A stretch of DNA of 23,437 bases from Dichloromethanomonas sp964477085 (lineage in GTDB: Bacteria > Bacillota > Desulfitobacteriia > Desulfitobacteriales > Syntrophobotulaceae), in assembly GCA_964477085.1 (NCBI GenBank), contig CAYZDF010000044.1, positions 1-23,437 on the forward strand, given 5' to 3'. Shown here one piece after another: positions 1 through 8,231 of this stretch (positions within the stretch are counted from its first letter, which is position 1; each line of letters starts with the position of its first letter). The notes under the pieces are model-generated. The model was not told where the DNA came from. It saw nothing but the letters and a program-made list of their open reading frames with translations, and did not search any database. The translations under genes and the position numbers were made by a program.

Positions 1-573
1 AATCCGTCCATGACCCTCGGCAGGTACGGGCACATCATGCCCGGTGACGAGGAACGGATCCTGCTTTTGGCAGGCGTCGCTTTCAAACCTTTAGTTCATG
101 ACGATATATTGCAATGGTTTTTTCTATTTTTAACGGCTGTTAATGTCTTTGCCGTCATCCTGGTTTTAAGCTATGTTATTTCCCGGTATATGCCGTTTCC
201 GCTTTATGCGCATACTGTGCTGCGTTTTGTTTTTTTTGCTTCGGCCATATTCTTATTTAAGCGTTACTTGAACCCGCTATTTGCCAAGGTCGTGAAACAC
301 TGGCAGGCATTTTTCCTGGTGAGTGTTGCCTTCCTTGTTAATTTTGGCTATTACATTTTAGGAAGTCATGATATCGAAAAAACCATGGCCAATCAATTTG
401 TACCGTTGCTCTTATTTATTGTCCTTGGTGTATTTATGTATGCGGCTATTTTTTATTCTCTTAAGGTTTTTTCTTCAGAGTACGCCACGCGTGAGGAAAA
501 CATCAAAATTAAAGCCCAGCAGGATATCCTGCAAAAAGAGCCACTTTGCTTACATTCCTGCTCCTGTCGGTAA
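1..573 (+). pseudogene. Chimeric remnant: tyrosine-integrase tail fused to histidine-kinase membrane domain
   Basis: An open frame runs from the window edge to 573 but is a join of two unrelated pieces. The first ~25 residues (TLGRYGHIMPGDEE) match the C-terminal end of phage/ICE tyrosine recombinases, around the catalytic tyrosine (the typical form is 'T-Y-x-H-x-x-P'). From about residue 28 the protein becomes hydrophobic with roughly five membrane helices. It ends in a charged segment (SSEYATREENIKIKAQQDIL), as in the membrane sensor half of AgrC/GHKL-type histidine kinases just before the dimerisation helix; no kinase domain follows. The last ten residues are out-of-frame junk at a second junction near 540. 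The integrase part fits the conjugative-element debris downstream. No function is expected. The identity of the kinase half rests on topology and local resemblance only. Confidence 0.5.
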
Positions 574-608
574 AGGGGTGAGGCCATCATGAATTTCTGT
601 ACAGCTAT

Positions 609-1433
609 ATGGGCAATTGTTTCCGGAGAAGCAAATCCTCCTTTTATGACCGGTTCTGGCATATCTGCCTTTATGATAGGAACATGTTCGGAAGTTTCCT
701 CGCGGACTATATTATTTGCGGCAACACATACCGCTGCCTATGGGCACTTCGCGAGTATCCGACAGCCACGGAAGAACAGGCGATTCTGCGTCACTTGGGT
801 GAAAAGGACGGCATTACCCTGCACATCTATACCCGTCACGTCACAGCGGTGGAAGAGAGGAAGATTATCAGCAACGCCGCCAATAAGAACCGTCTGAACA
901 GAAACAACACCAACGACCTACAGCAAACAGTCACTGCCGAAAGCAACCTTCAGGATGTTGCGGGTATAGTGGCAAACATGCACAGAAACAAGGAGCCGCT
1001 GCTCCACGCAGCCGTATATATTGAGCTGTCCGCCCATGACCCGGACCAGCTCAAGCTTCTGCAGACCGAGGTGCTGACTGAGCTGATCCGAAGCAAACTC
1101 AATGTCGACAGTCTCCTGCTCCGCCAGCAGCAGGGATTTCTGTCGGTAATGCCCTCCGGCTGGAACGTTTTCGGCGATCAGTTTGAACGGGTGCTGCCCG
1201 CCAGTTCGGCTGCCAATCTTTATCCCTTCAACTACAGCGGCAAGACAGATCCTAACGGATTCTGCCTGGGCAGGGATAAATTCGGCAGCAACATCCTCGT
1301 AGATTTCAACCGTCGCGCCGACGACAAGACCAACGCCAACATCCTCATCCTCGGAAATTCCGGCCAGGGCAAGAGCTATCTGCTGAAGCTCATTCTGACC
1401 AACCTGCGGGAATCCGGTATGAAGGTGATCTGA
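609..1433 (+). pseudogene. Truncated VirB4/TraE-family conjugation ATPase
   Basis: VirB4/TraE ATPases energise type IV secretion channels of conjugative elements. Recognisable sequence begins near base 660 (ADYIICGNTYRCLWALREYP). It continues through the family's central region to a phosphate-binding loop, ILGNSGQGKSYLLK, close to the end. The protein stops about 20 residues after this Walker A motif, so Walker B and the whole C-terminal ATPase core are missing; intact members run to 600-800 residues. The first ~15 residues look like frame noise, so the N-terminus is also lost. The stop coincides with the start of the MerR promoter region, which suggests that insertion or recombination replaced the 3' half. 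Family assignment is firm; the fragment should be non-functional. Confidence 0.8.
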
Positions 1434-1448
1434 ATTTCGAAATATATG

Positions 1449-1479
1449 TTGACTCTCACATAATGGTATACTCTATACT
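1449..1479 (+). promoter_or_regulatory. MerR-type promoter with 19-bp spacer
   Basis: TTGACT (1449-1454) and TATACT (1474-1479) are separated by exactly 19 bases. That over-long spacer is the hallmark of promoters untwisted by MerR-family activators (normal sigma-A spacing is 17). The site lies 42 bases before the MerR start codon, so autoregulation is the simplest reading. The ribosome site GTGAGGAAAA follows at about 1507-1516. Confidence 0.7.
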
Positions 1480-1520
1480 GAGAATGAGCTCAAAAAACAC
1501 ATATATGTGAGGAAAAATAA

Positions 1521-2339
1521 ATGCTGAAAATCGGAGATTTTTCAAAACTATCAAGAATTAGTATACGCATGCTACGCCATTATGACGAAATCGAACTGCT
1601 TGTCCCTGAAAGCATAGATGAATTTACTGGCTATAGGTATTACAGTGAGGCTCAATTACCACGGGCAAACCGAATTCATGCGCTTAAAGATATGGGGTTT
1701 GGACTGTCTGCAATTGCTGAGATATTGAAAACCTATAATAATCCGCAAGCATTAATGCGATATCTTATGCTTAAGCAGACTGAAATGAAAGAACTGGCGG
1801 ATAAAACCAGCAGGCAATTGCTTCTTCTTGACACAACCATCAACCGACTTGGAAAGGATGAGAATATAATGGAATACACGGTCACATTAAAAGAAATGCC
1901 GGAGAGATATGTAGCAAGTCTAAGAAAAATAATACCAGCCTATGATAAAGAGGGAATGCTATGGGAGCAGATGACAAAGGAGATTTCTTCCCAAAATGTT
2001 CAGTGCGCAAATCCCTGTTATTCACTTGCTGTCTTTCATGACGAGGGATATAAAGAAAACGATGTAGACGTTGAGATTCAGATATCAATGCAGGGCAAGT
2101 ATCAAGATACTGAAAATGTGGTATTCAAAACAGTTCCCGCTATGCTGATTGCCTCGGCAACCTACAAGGGCAACTATGACCAGATTACAGACGTCAACCA
2201 GGCAGTAGCCAATTGGGTCAGAGATAATAATTATGAATTTTTTGACGCGATGTTCACCATTTACCATGTCAGTCCGGCTCAAACTCAGAACCCTGATGAC
2301 TTTGTAACTGAGGTTTGTTATCCGGTTAAAACGAAATAA
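1521..2339 (+). CDS. MerR-family transcriptional activator with GyrI-like effector domain
   Basis: This 272-residue regulator has an N-terminal MerR winged helix (LKIGDFSKLSRISIRMLRHYDE, then the TGYRYYSEAQL wing, residues 1-75). A coiled-coil dimerisation helix follows (about 80-115), then a C-terminal AraC-effector/GyrI-like ligand-binding domain (about 118-270, starting YTVTLKEMPERYVASLR). This is the BmrR/BltR/TipA architecture, in which a drug-like ligand triggers activation of a promoter with a 19-bp spacer. Exactly such a promoter lies upstream, and no separate target gene is adjacent. It is the only clearly intact gene inside the broken conjugative element and is more AT-rich than its neighbours, consistent with later arrival. 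A strong terminator follows. The ligand is unknown. Confidence 0.92.
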   Translation: MLKIGDFSKLSRISIRMLRHYDEIELLVPESIDEFTGYRYYSEAQLPRANRIHALKDMGFGLSAIAEILKTYNNPQALMRYLMLKQTEMKELADKTSRQLLLLDTTINRLGKDENIMEYTVTLKEMPERYVASLRKIIPAYDKEGMLWEQMTKEISSQNVQCANPCYSLAVFHDEGYKENDVDVEIQISMQGKYQDTENVVFKTVPAMLIASATYKGNYDQITDVNQAVANWVRDNNYEFFDAMFTIYHVSPAQTQNPDDFVTEVCYPVKTK

Positions 2340-2354
2340 AAGCTATTACAAAAA

Positions 2355-2387
2355 GCCGTCTGTTAATGAAGCAGACGGTATTTTTTA
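2355..2387 (+). terminator. Intrinsic terminator of the MerR gene
   Basis: A 7-bp perfect stem (CCGTCTG / CAGACGG) with a 9-base loop is followed by TATTTTTT, 16 bases after the MerR stop codon. Confidence 0.85.
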
Positions 2388-2417
2388 TGCCATTTTTGAA
2401 GGCAGGAGTTGAAAAGC

Positions 2418-2800
2418 ATGGAAATGAAGGAGCAGCGATTCGGCATTGAGATTGAAATGACAGGACTGACTCGGCAGCGAGCTGCTCAGGTGCTGGCGGA
2501 ATATTTCGGACGCTCATCCAATTTTGACGGGTATTACGAGAATATTCCGTGCTGGACAGCCAGAGCCGCTGTGGAAGGTCATGAGCGACGGCAGCATAAC
2601 TACAGAAAAAAAGAAGGAAGGCGGATCGTTTCAGCAGATAACACCTACAGCGTGGAGCTGGTCAGTCCCATTTGCCGCTACGAGGATATTGAAACCATAC
2701 AGGAGATTGTGCGCAAGCTTCGGCAGGCAGGAATGATCGCAAATAGAAGATGCGGCATCCACATTCACCTGGATGCCTCTCCTCACAACGCCCAATGCTT
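2418..2800 (+). pseudogene. Frameshifted amidoligase-family protein
   Basis: The start (AGGAG at 2404-2408, ATG at 2418) and N-terminus RFGIEIEMTGLTRQRAA match the ATP-grasp-like 'putative amidoligase' family common on Firmicutes conjugative elements. The family's next conserved block (LWKVMSDGSITTEKK) is in a different frame at about 2565-2630. The frame then returns for DNTYSVELVSPICRYEDIETIQ and the GIHIHLDAS motif near 2755-2780. Two compensating shifts therefore scramble about 25 residues in the middle, and the C-terminal part is lost after the GIHIH motif. Members are thought to form peptide-like bonds using ATP; this copy is almost certainly dead. Confidence 0.7.
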
Positions 2801-3072
2801 AAAAATATCCTTGAGGCAAGGCCGGAGATGGCAGAGCTTGAACCGATGGGGGACGGCTTCGATATGGTGTTCTATCTGGATTACTGCCCTAATCTCGACG
2901 AGAAAGAATTGCTGGTACTTTTTTTGTGGTTGGCAGCAATGATGAAGGGGAATTTGTGTCGCTGACTGAGGATAAAATCCGGCAGTACAGCAATCAATTT
3001 CAAACGCCGGAAACCTTCACCAAGGAACAGGAGGATGCCTCCGCTATATTTTCATTAGATTTTAGCGAATGA
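2799..3072 (+). pseudogene. Unrecognised conjugative-element gene remnant
   Basis: Two frames together read like one acidic protein. One carries LEARPEMAELEPMGDGFDM up to about 2910. The other runs from about 2938 (NDEGEFVSLTEDKIRQYSNQ) to a stop at 3072, ten bases before the AAGGAG-type ribosome site of the next gene. The shift probably lies in the T-run around 2920-2927. I do not recognise the family. Its place between an amidoligase and a DUF6103-like gene is typical of element cargo. Confidence 0.35.
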
Positions 3073-3087
3073 AAGGAGTAAAGTTAC

Positions 3088-3342
3088 ATGAAAAAAGCTA
3101 CTGTACAGATCAGCTTTGAAGCTGAAAAGCTTCGTGCCATTTATCAGTACATGAAAGAGGAGACAGATCTGCAGTCTGAACTGGGTACTTTGCTGCAAAC
3201 AGTGTATGAGAATCACGTTCCCGCTCCTGTCCGGGAGTACATCGAAAGTCGGGATACCTGCGCGATGGACGCTCCTAAGCGCAGCATCCGCCCGGCAGCT
3301 TCTACAGGACAAAGTAGTCCAGCTGCGGACAGCGAGGAATGA
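3088..3342 (+). CDS. DUF6103-like small conjugative-element protein, 3' end altered
   Basis: The product has 84 residues and begins MKKATVQISFEAEKLRAIYQYMKEE, preceded by GAAAGGAG with good spacing. The N-terminal ~60 residues up to VREYIESRD resemble the small DUF6103 proteins of Firmicutes integrative elements, whose function is not known. The last ~25 residues (proline-, serine- and alanine-rich) overlap the start of the VirD4-like fragment in another frame. The original C-terminus may therefore have been replaced by the deletion that joined these two genes. Confidence 0.55.
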   Translation: MKKATVQISFEAEKLRAIYQYMKEETDLQSELGTLLQTVYENHVPAPVREYIESRDTCAMDAPKRSIRPAASTGQSSPAADSEE

Positions 3343-4012
3343 CAACCTGCACCCCAACCGTGTGATGATGTTTCTAGATGAGATCGGTACCATCCCCGAA
3401 ATCGAGTCGGCGGAGATGATGTTCTCTGCTTCCCGTTCCCGGCGTGTGTCCATAGTAGCCATTATCCAGAGCTATGCACAGCTGGAGAAAAATTATGGCC
3501 GCGAGGGTTCGGCCATCATCATAGATAACTGCCAGGATACCGTATTCGGTGGCTTTGCTCCCAATAGCGAATCAGCGCAGATTTTATCAAAAGCCATGGG
3601 AAGCAAGACTGTAATGAGCGGTTCCGTCAGCAGGGGTAAAAACGATCCGTCCCAGAGTCTGCAGATGATTGAACGCCCGCTGATGACGCCGGACGAGTTA
3701 AAGTCCATGCCTAAAGGCCATTTTATTGTTACTAAAACCGGTGCTTATCCGATACGTACACGCTTAAAGCTGTTCCCGGAGTAAGGCATAACCTTCGGCA
3801 AATCTTATGAAATTGCCGAAAAGTCCGCCAGAAAGGTGGAATATGCAGACCGGCATGAACTGGAGGAAGAAATCATCCGGAGGTATTCAGCCTGCGAGGA
3901 TGCTTCGAAAGAAAGCGGGATAGAAGCGGCAGTGCCAGGCGCTCAGCTTAATAAACCGGTCCAGGAAACGGACTCTACGAACAGGACAAAAGCACCGGTT
4001 CGAATTGAATAG
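3267..4012 (+). pseudogene. VirD4/TraG coupling-protein C-terminal fragment with in-frame stop
   Basis: Coupling proteins are hexameric ATPases that bring relaxosome DNA to the type IV channel. Visible here are the Walker B segment (RVMMFLDEIGTIPEIES), the RSRRVSIVAIIQSYAQLEKNYG block, the DNCQDTVFGG motif, and the C-terminal MTPDELKSMPKGHFIVTKTGAYPIRT. The N-terminal half with Walker A is absent. The frame is closed by TAA at 3782-3784. The same frame then continues open for another ~75 residues (GITFGKSYEIAEKSARK...) to a TAG at 4010-4012, so the stop looks like a nonsense mutation and not the native end. Family assignment is strong; the fragment is non-functional. Confidence 0.75.
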
Positions 4013-4023
4013 GAGGCGAGTCT

Positions 4024-4293
4024 GTGGGTTACTTTACATCTGTCTATACCTCGGAACTGCCGCACAGAGCGGTAACCGTGTTCATGTATTTGCGTAACCG
4101 CGCTGATAAGGAGGGCAAATGCTACCCGGCGATTGGTACCATCGCCAGGGAGCTGAAACTGTCTCGGAGCACCGTAAAAAGAGCCATAAAAGACCTTGAA
4201 AAGAGCGGGGTAAGGAACAAAGGTGGCGTGAAAACGGCGGCAAGAGCAGTTGTATGTACTTCATTCTTTAAGATCCACGTATTTAAATGTTGA
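4024..4293 (+). pseudogene. Helix-turn-helix replication/regulatory protein, frameshifted near the C-terminus
   Basis: A GTG start follows AGGAGG (4011-4016). The 65-residue core is a winged helix of the kind found in element-borne replication initiator or helix-turn-helix proteins (YPAIGTIARELKLSRSTVKRAIKDLEKSG). After SG the frame turns to low-quality sequence. The neighbouring frame gives a better C-terminus (KEQRWRENGGKSS, then CMYFIL and a stop at 4269-4271). One base is therefore missing or extra in or near the GGGG run at 4207-4210. The intact product would be about 82 residues. The DNA-binding role follows from the fold; its target is unknown. Confidence 0.6.
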
Positions 4294-4580
4294 AATAAAG
4301 AAGAAAAAAACTTTCCGCCAAGGGGGTAGTTTGCCCATTTGATGAACTCAGGAAGGACTCATGGTGAACCATGAAGGAGAACTTATCACTCTAAGAAATT
4401 TTATCAGCAGTAAAGAAAAAACAAATTATCTGACCACATGATGATTATTTCCTAGCAAAGTAGAACAATAATAAAGGAATGACTGGCAAATAATAAAGAA
4501 AAATGGTCAGATTCAATAGTGTCTTGCCATCTTTAACATCACTAAGGGAACTTAATCGGTGTTATTTTTTATTAGACCTA
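4294..4580. other. Gene-free stretch after the conjugative-element remnant
   Basis: About 290 bases without a credible gene in any frame. Short open pieces are interrupted every 10-25 codons, as in decayed coding sequence. I see no promoter or terminator of note. It separates the element remnant from the GATT repeat. Confidence 0.5.
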
Positions 4581-4617
<37 letters not shown>

Positions 4618-4687
4618 CATGGAACAGGCTTTTCGGTAAAAAAGTATTAACATTAAATATAAAAGTAAAACATGTTGTCTTTATGTA

Positions 4688-5103
4688 ATGAAAGATACAT
4701 ATTATGGAAAAAGTTACGCGAATTCCAATACGGAGATCCGTTTCCTGTTCTTCAGCGGGGAAGAAAACGACTTGAATGGTTCACGTTATTATGTATGCAG
4801 GCTGTCAGACGAGGAAAAGAAAAATATTTTGGCGGATATTACTTATTTCAATCCTTCCTGCAAGCAGGCGGCCTTCAGGTTGTTAAGGGTCCGCTCAGCG
4901 ACTATATATCCTTTGCCAGAGCGAGCATTCCCTCGATATCCTTGGGCCAGTTGCCCATGCCAATCAAAATGGAAGGGGGGTACACAACGGACGACGATAG
5001 GCTTAAGAGATTGATTGAGGCTGAAAATTCATTATTGGATCTAGATAGATTAAAGACGGCTTTTCATATGATTATCAGCGTTCTAAGTCAGGCGGCGAAA
5101 TAG
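4688..5103 (+). pseudogene. M28-family metallopeptidase remnant, frameshifted
   Basis: The first frame carries the M28 aminopeptidase signature block NTEIRFLFFSGEENDLNGSR followed by YYV. The Glu-Glu of 'GEE' is the catalytic and zinc-binding pair in this family. Around 4855-4885 the homology moves to another frame, which reads SDYISFARASIPSISLG and ends with GGYTTDDDRLKRL, matching the family's SDxxxF...IP and Y-H-T-x-x-D segments. The histidine of that last motif is replaced by Thr (GYTTDD). The N-terminal half with the first metal ligands is missing and there is no ribosome site. Non-functional remnant; family assignment rests on these motifs. Confidence 0.65.
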
Positions 5104-5116
5104 TTTTAGAACAAGT

Positions 5117-5144
5117 GTTGCAAAAAGCGTCTTGAGTTGTCTAT
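5117..5144 (+). promoter_or_regulatory. Promoter-like site 1, GTTGCA-N16-GTCTAT
   Basis: The GTTGCA box at 5117-5122 and GTCTAT box at 5139-5144 are 16 bases apart. An A-run follows the first box and TT precedes the second, as in five other copies in this window. The site lies about 50 bases before the lipoprotein start at 5193. I infer a promoter for an alternative sigma factor, because neither box fits the housekeeping consensus. Confidence 0.75.
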
Positions 5145-5192
5145 TATTGACAATAGGTTTAATCTTATTGCTAATAAGGGAAGTGTATAAAG

Positions 5193-5828
5193 TTGAAGGA
5201 AAAAAAACGAAATAGAAAAATAAAATCCTTTGTCGGTATTTTAAGCATGTTTCTCATTATTGCCAACGTGGCCGGATGTACAACCAAGGTTCCGGCCCAA
5301 GAAGCTCAGCCTCCGGTTGAAAGGGAGCAAACCGAAGTACGCGCCCATACTTCCGATTCATCATCCAATCCCGCGAAGTCTTCTTTGCCTCAATCCGGTG
5401 ATTTTACTCCGACCGAAGATCCTTATCCGATCCCCGATGACGGCCAATACCATCCTTCGGTGAAACGTCCGGCGGGTATCGTTGTTAATGACGTAAAATT
5501 ACAAGAGGCTAAGGACAGCGGAATGAGGACGGTCAGTGTAGAGGTAGTCGCCAGGAGCAAGGGAGGTGAAGATTACTTCCTGATGAGTGGTCGCGGCGAT
5601 AAAGTTGTGTCTATTGTCGGCACAAGCGGTAAGATTTATGACATGAGCGATGCTAGAAACAATGTGGTCACCTTAAATATGGAATACGGGAATTTTACCG
5701 AGGTCCGTATTCTGGCCTTTCAGGAAATTGACGCTTCCGAAAAAAGCATTGCATCTGTGATATTAAGCTATGATGGAAAATTAATAACCCTTGACGCTGG
5801 CGGTGAAAATTATACCGGGGAAAAGTAA
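5193..5828 (+). CDS. Putative lipoprotein of unknown function
   Basis: This 211-residue protein has a basic N-terminus (KEKKRNRKIK), a hydrophobic stretch, and a lipobox ending V-A-G-C at Cys29, so it should be lipid-anchored outside the membrane. A proline-, serine- and charge-rich spacer (about 30-90) leads to a compact C-terminal domain (about 95-211, from GIVVNDVKLQEAKDSGMRTV), probably beta-rich; I do not recognise it. Translation most likely begins at TTG 5193, after AAGGG at 5176-5180; no in-frame ATG precedes the signal peptide. The gene stands alone, directly downstream of promoter-like site 1. This places it in the putative alternative-sigma regulon of surface proteins. Confidence 0.8.
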   Translation: MKEKKRNRKIKSFVGILSMFLIIANVAGCTTKVPAQEAQPPVEREQTEVRAHTSDSSSNPAKSSLPQSGDFTPTEDPYPIPDDGQYHPSVKRPAGIVVNDVKLQEAKDSGMRTVSVEVVARSKGGEDYFLMSGRGDKVVSIVGTSGKIYDMSDARNNVVTLNMEYGNFTEVRILAFQEIDASEKSIASVILSYDGKLITLDAGGENYTGEK

Positions 5829-5888
5829 TGCCCAGGGCCGTCCCTCGTAATACCTTCAACCAGTCCATCTGGATTCGAAGTGGAATAA

Positions 5889-6113
5889 CTACACTGTCCA
5901 ATCATGGGCATTTAAGGCTGAGATGTTATTTGAAAGCGTCTTGAAAACAACCCCTGCCGCCTTCATAAGTTCGGCTCCGTCAAAATCAAAATCATCTACA
6001 TTCGGATAAGTGAAATCAGGGATAACCACTTTATATGGTATCAAATTGGTAGGGAGAGTATAACCGCGTTTGAAAGATTTAAACCACACGCCATCATCGA
6101 GGAGTACGAAACA
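5889..6113 (-). pseudogene. Unidentified gene fragment (minus strand)
   Basis: An open minus-strand stretch reads LLDDGVWFKSFKRGYTLP, then continues with YKVVIPDFTYPN and DDFDFDGAELMKAAG to a stop at 5889. Composition is protein-like but there is no ribosome site. It begins directly downstream of the terminator of the 6152-6703 gene, so it probably lacks its 5' end. No family recognised. Confidence 0.3.
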
Positions 6114-6140
6114 AAAAAAAGACGGCCCGAAGGCCGCTTT
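6112..6140 (-). terminator. Intrinsic terminator of the leaderless protein gene
   Basis: On the minus strand a GCGGCC-TTCG-GGCCGTC hairpin is followed by a run of eight T, just beyond the stop codon of the 6152-6703 gene. Two very similar GC-rich hairpins occur at 6786-6815 and 12241-12272. Confidence 0.8.
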
Positions 6141-6151
6141 AACTGGTTCAA

Positions 6152-6703
6152 TTATAAAGCGAAAAATTGGATGTAGTAAGAAGACACCGAACCCGAAGCC
6201 CAGTTTGTGTTGACGAAGCAGCTGGCAGATACTGTGCTTCCGCCTGAAGTTTCATATCCGGTAATATAAACCATTGAACCATCGTTGTAAGCTAAAAGGT
6301 TACCGGAATGCAATAGTCTTACGCCTGCCGGAATGTCTGCTAATCCTAATGAATTGCCGTTTATGTCACGTCGGGTTAATGCGACCCTTGATTTGATACC
6401 GATACCGTTATCAGTGTTGGCAACCATCGTTGCGTTATCTTGAACCCAGCCTTCTACCATGCCGACACTTTGTTTGCCGCCGATATACATACGGTAATAC
6501 CCGTATACGGGATCAAAATATTCCGTGATGCCACTGTCAACTAACGCTTCATTAGCGGCCATTGTCATAATCTTGGGATAATAAGGATTATAAAACGGTG
6601 ATGGTATTCTTTCCATATCAGTCTGCCATCTTGTAATTTGAACGCGTTTCCCCTGATACTTTGTTGAACTATAGGGATAGTTGGGTAATGCTACATAACT
6701 CAT
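6152..6703 (-). CDS. Leaderless protein of unknown function, probably surface or released
   Basis: The start is ATG at 6703 (MSYVALPNYPYS), set by AAAAGGAGG eight bases upstream. A longer frame from 6775 runs through the upstream element and has no ribosome site. The product is 183 residues, rich in Tyr, Asn, Gly and Ser, with no signal peptide, no membrane helix, and the composition of extracellular beta proteins. The C-terminal ~80 residues, with GVRLLHSGNLLAYNDGSM and CFVNTNWASGS, look like a small SH3-like or carbohydrate-binding fold; this is a guess. A fragment of a paralogue with the same C-terminal motif (CYINTNWSSGR) lies immediately upstream at about 6778-6912. Its upstream element resembles that of the large hydrolase at 8274-11983, suggesting co-regulation. 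Function unknown. Confidence 0.75.
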   Translation of the reverse strand: MSYVALPNYPYSSTKYQGKRVQITRWQTDMERIPSPFYNPYYPKIMTMAANEALVDSGITEYFDPVYGYYRMYIGGKQSVGMVEGWVQDNATMVANTDNGIGIKSRVALTRRDINGNSLGLADIPAGVRLLHSGNLLAYNDGSMVYITGYETSGGSTVSASCFVNTNWASGSVSSYYIQFFAL

Positions 6704-6741
6704 GTTAAATTCCTCCTTTTTCTTGCGGTTACCGCTTTCAT

Positions 6742-6775
6742 TTTGTAAATGTTGCAACATCACACCATTTGTCAC
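6742..6775 (-). promoter_or_regulatory. Upstream element A, TGTTGCAACATTT type (copy 1)
   Basis: Read on the minus strand, TGTTGCAACATTT followed by ACAAAA is preceded by ACAAATGG. It closely matches copy 2 at 12203-12237. The core TGTTGCAACA (6750-6759) is a perfect palindrome. TGCAACATTT differs by one base from the TGAAACxTTT -35 box of SigW-type ECF promoters. Sixteen bases after TGCAAC comes CGGTAA, a weak match to an ECF -10. It lies 40-70 bases before the start codon at 6703. Confidence 0.5.
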
Positions 6776-6777
6776 GA

Positions 6778-6912
6778 GTGAATAATAAAAAAGTAAAGAC
6801 GGCCCGAAGACCAGTTTGTGTTGATGTAACAGTCTCTTGGAATAAAGATTCTTCCGCTGTAAAAACTGCCGGTCTTGATGACAATCCGATGGAGGTCAGG
6901 TGATAGGATTGT
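6778..6912 (-). pseudogene. C-terminal fragment of a paralogue of the 6152-6703 protein
   Basis: On the minus strand an open stretch ends at TGA (6776-6778) and reads HRIVIKTGSFYSGRIFIP, then RDCYINTNWSSGR. The bases encoding the INTNW core (tcaacacaaactgg) are identical to those in the 6152-6703 gene, and the position relative to the stop is similar. No start or ribosome site exists upstream. This is the leftover 3' end of a duplicated copy; its own GGTC-TTCG-GGCC terminator hairpin (6786-6815) overlaps the coding end. Confidence 0.55.
6786..6815 (-). terminator. Terminator hairpin of the paralogue remnant
   Basis: Minus-strand GGTC-TTCG-GGCC stem followed by GTCTTTACTTTTTT. It resembles the terminator at 6112-6140, consistent with duplication of a whole gene-plus-terminator unit. 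Confidence 0.55.
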
Positions 6913-7129
6913 CTAATGAAAACCACCCGCTAAGCTGGTGGAGCTGACAATAATCTAAAGCATACGTCTGTAATGGTAATGAAACTTGCTTGAATTATAG
7001 GGAGTAATTTTTTATAATTGGTAAAAAAAGTAAGTATATTTATAAAATAATTAAGCAGCATTCTTTGTATTTATTCATAGTTTATTTAAGTAAATCACGT
7101 GAATAAACTAAAGAAAGGAAAAACGGCAA
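6913..7129. other. AT-rich intergenic region
   Basis: A minus-strand hairpin (CCACC...GGTGG followed by TTTT) lies at about 6928-6952 and could end a lost minus-strand gene. The rest is AT-rich leader for the 7130 lipoprotein. I found no copy of the GTTGCA-N16-GTCT motif here. Confidence 0.4.
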
Positions 7130-8200
7130 ATGAACAAACAATTGCAATCTTTGTGCCATTTACTAATGGTCTTAGTAATCTTGATTCCAGTTCTTGCAGC
7201 GTGTACCTCAACGGCCAATTCAAATCCGGGCACAACGTTGACGCCAGATTCATCCATAACATCTGAATCATCTGAAAAAACTGGCTCCAATGCACCAGCA
7301 GAGACAGAAGAACCAACTACAGAAAAATTCTCAGGAGTGTGGCAGTGTAACTACGGCGACAGGAATATTGCCCAAATTCAAGTCTATAACGAAACGGAAA
7401 ACGGTTTTGACTTTCATCTTTTTGTTGTGGAATATGACGAAGAAGGAAAAATTACGCAAGGAGGATTCAGTACATGCGGTCGGAAGGAACCGAGCGGTAA
7501 AGCCTCATATTCCGCAGGGGAGAAAGAATCCTCGAATAAGCTTCAGCACGTAGAGGGTACTCTTACCATTAAAAATGGATATCTGCAGATTACCTATAAT
7601 AACCTCAAATTACTTCCCTATAACCAGCAGAAACAAACCCAGCTGTCAACATCTTTTGAAAAGGTTTCTGCAGACCAAACGAAGCAAGCAAAGCACAAAC
7701 TGCCATTTTTTACGAGAGAAATTATCGGTTTTACTTCGGATTTAATAATAGAGAAAGCAGATACACTTTTCGGCCCTGCGATGGATGTGGAAATGGTATC
7801 TGAAACGGGTGAACGAATAGATGTAACAATGAAACGCAAATACGCTGATACAATTGTGTCTTTTTACTATCCTGAAGGTGCAGGTAAGAAATATTCTTTT
7901 TGCAACATAGAAACCACTCGCCCTGATTTTAGTTTCATAAGGGGTATTCAAGTGGGTGATTCATTGGAGTCCGCTACATCCAAATTCCCTGATGAGAAAA
8001 ACGAAACAAAGACCGGGGATAATGATAAAATCCAGACTTTGTATGGAAAGGCAGTGTATACTGAAGTTGCTGGGTATATCTGGTATGACGAAAACGGTCT
8101 AAAATACATCTGGTACAGCGACGGAGGGCTCATATTTAAATTGGAGTTTGATGCTACAGATCATGTATCCAAGATGATACTTACAAGCCCGATCGACTAA
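7130..8200 (+). CDS. Putative lipoprotein of unknown function
   Basis: This 356-residue protein has a signal peptide ending in a lipobox (PVLAAC, Cys25), then a Ser/Thr/Glu-rich linker to about residue 64. A folded part follows, starting FSGVWQCNYGDRNIAQIQV, which resembles the one-strand-per-turn beta architecture of lipocalin-like lipoprotein domains. A second domain (about 190-356) has the pattern of an extracellular sensor domain (FIRGIQVGDSLESATSKFP is reminiscent of 'lipoprotein small-molecule sensor' repeats), but I cannot name it. The ribosome site GAAAGGAAAAA precedes the ATG. The gene converges with the minus-strand hydrolase, and the two share a bidirectional terminator. No alternative-sigma site was found upstream. 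Confidence 0.82.
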   Translation: MNKQLQSLCHLLMVLVILIPVLAACTSTANSNPGTTLTPDSSITSESSEKTGSNAPAETEEPTTEKFSGVWQCNYGDRNIAQIQVYNETENGFDFHLFVVEYDEEGKITQGGFSTCGRKEPSGKASYSAGEKESSNKLQHVEGTLTIKNGYLQITYNNLKLLPYNQQKQTQLSTSFEKVSADQTKQAKHKLPFFTREIIGFTSDLIIEKADTLFGPAMDVEMVSETGERIDVTMKRKYADTIVSFYYPEGAGKKYSFCNIETTRPDFSFIRGIQVGDSLESATSKFPDEKNETKTGDNDKIQTLYGKAVYTEVAGYIWYDENGLKYIWYSDGGLIFKLEFDATDHVSKMILTSPID

Positions 8201-8231
8201 GGCATCTTAACTAATGAATACTCAAAATAAA

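Noticed and set aside
4677..4682. GTCTTT box before the M28 remnant as a seventh promoter site
   Set aside because: The bases 16 upstream are AAATAT, not GTTGCA; similar lone GTCT boxes at about 6911 and 12143 also lack the first box.
6704..6775. 72-base N-terminal extension of the leaderless protein
   Set aside because: It runs through the upstream palindromic element and lacks a ribosome site, whereas AAAAGGAGG precedes ATG 6703.
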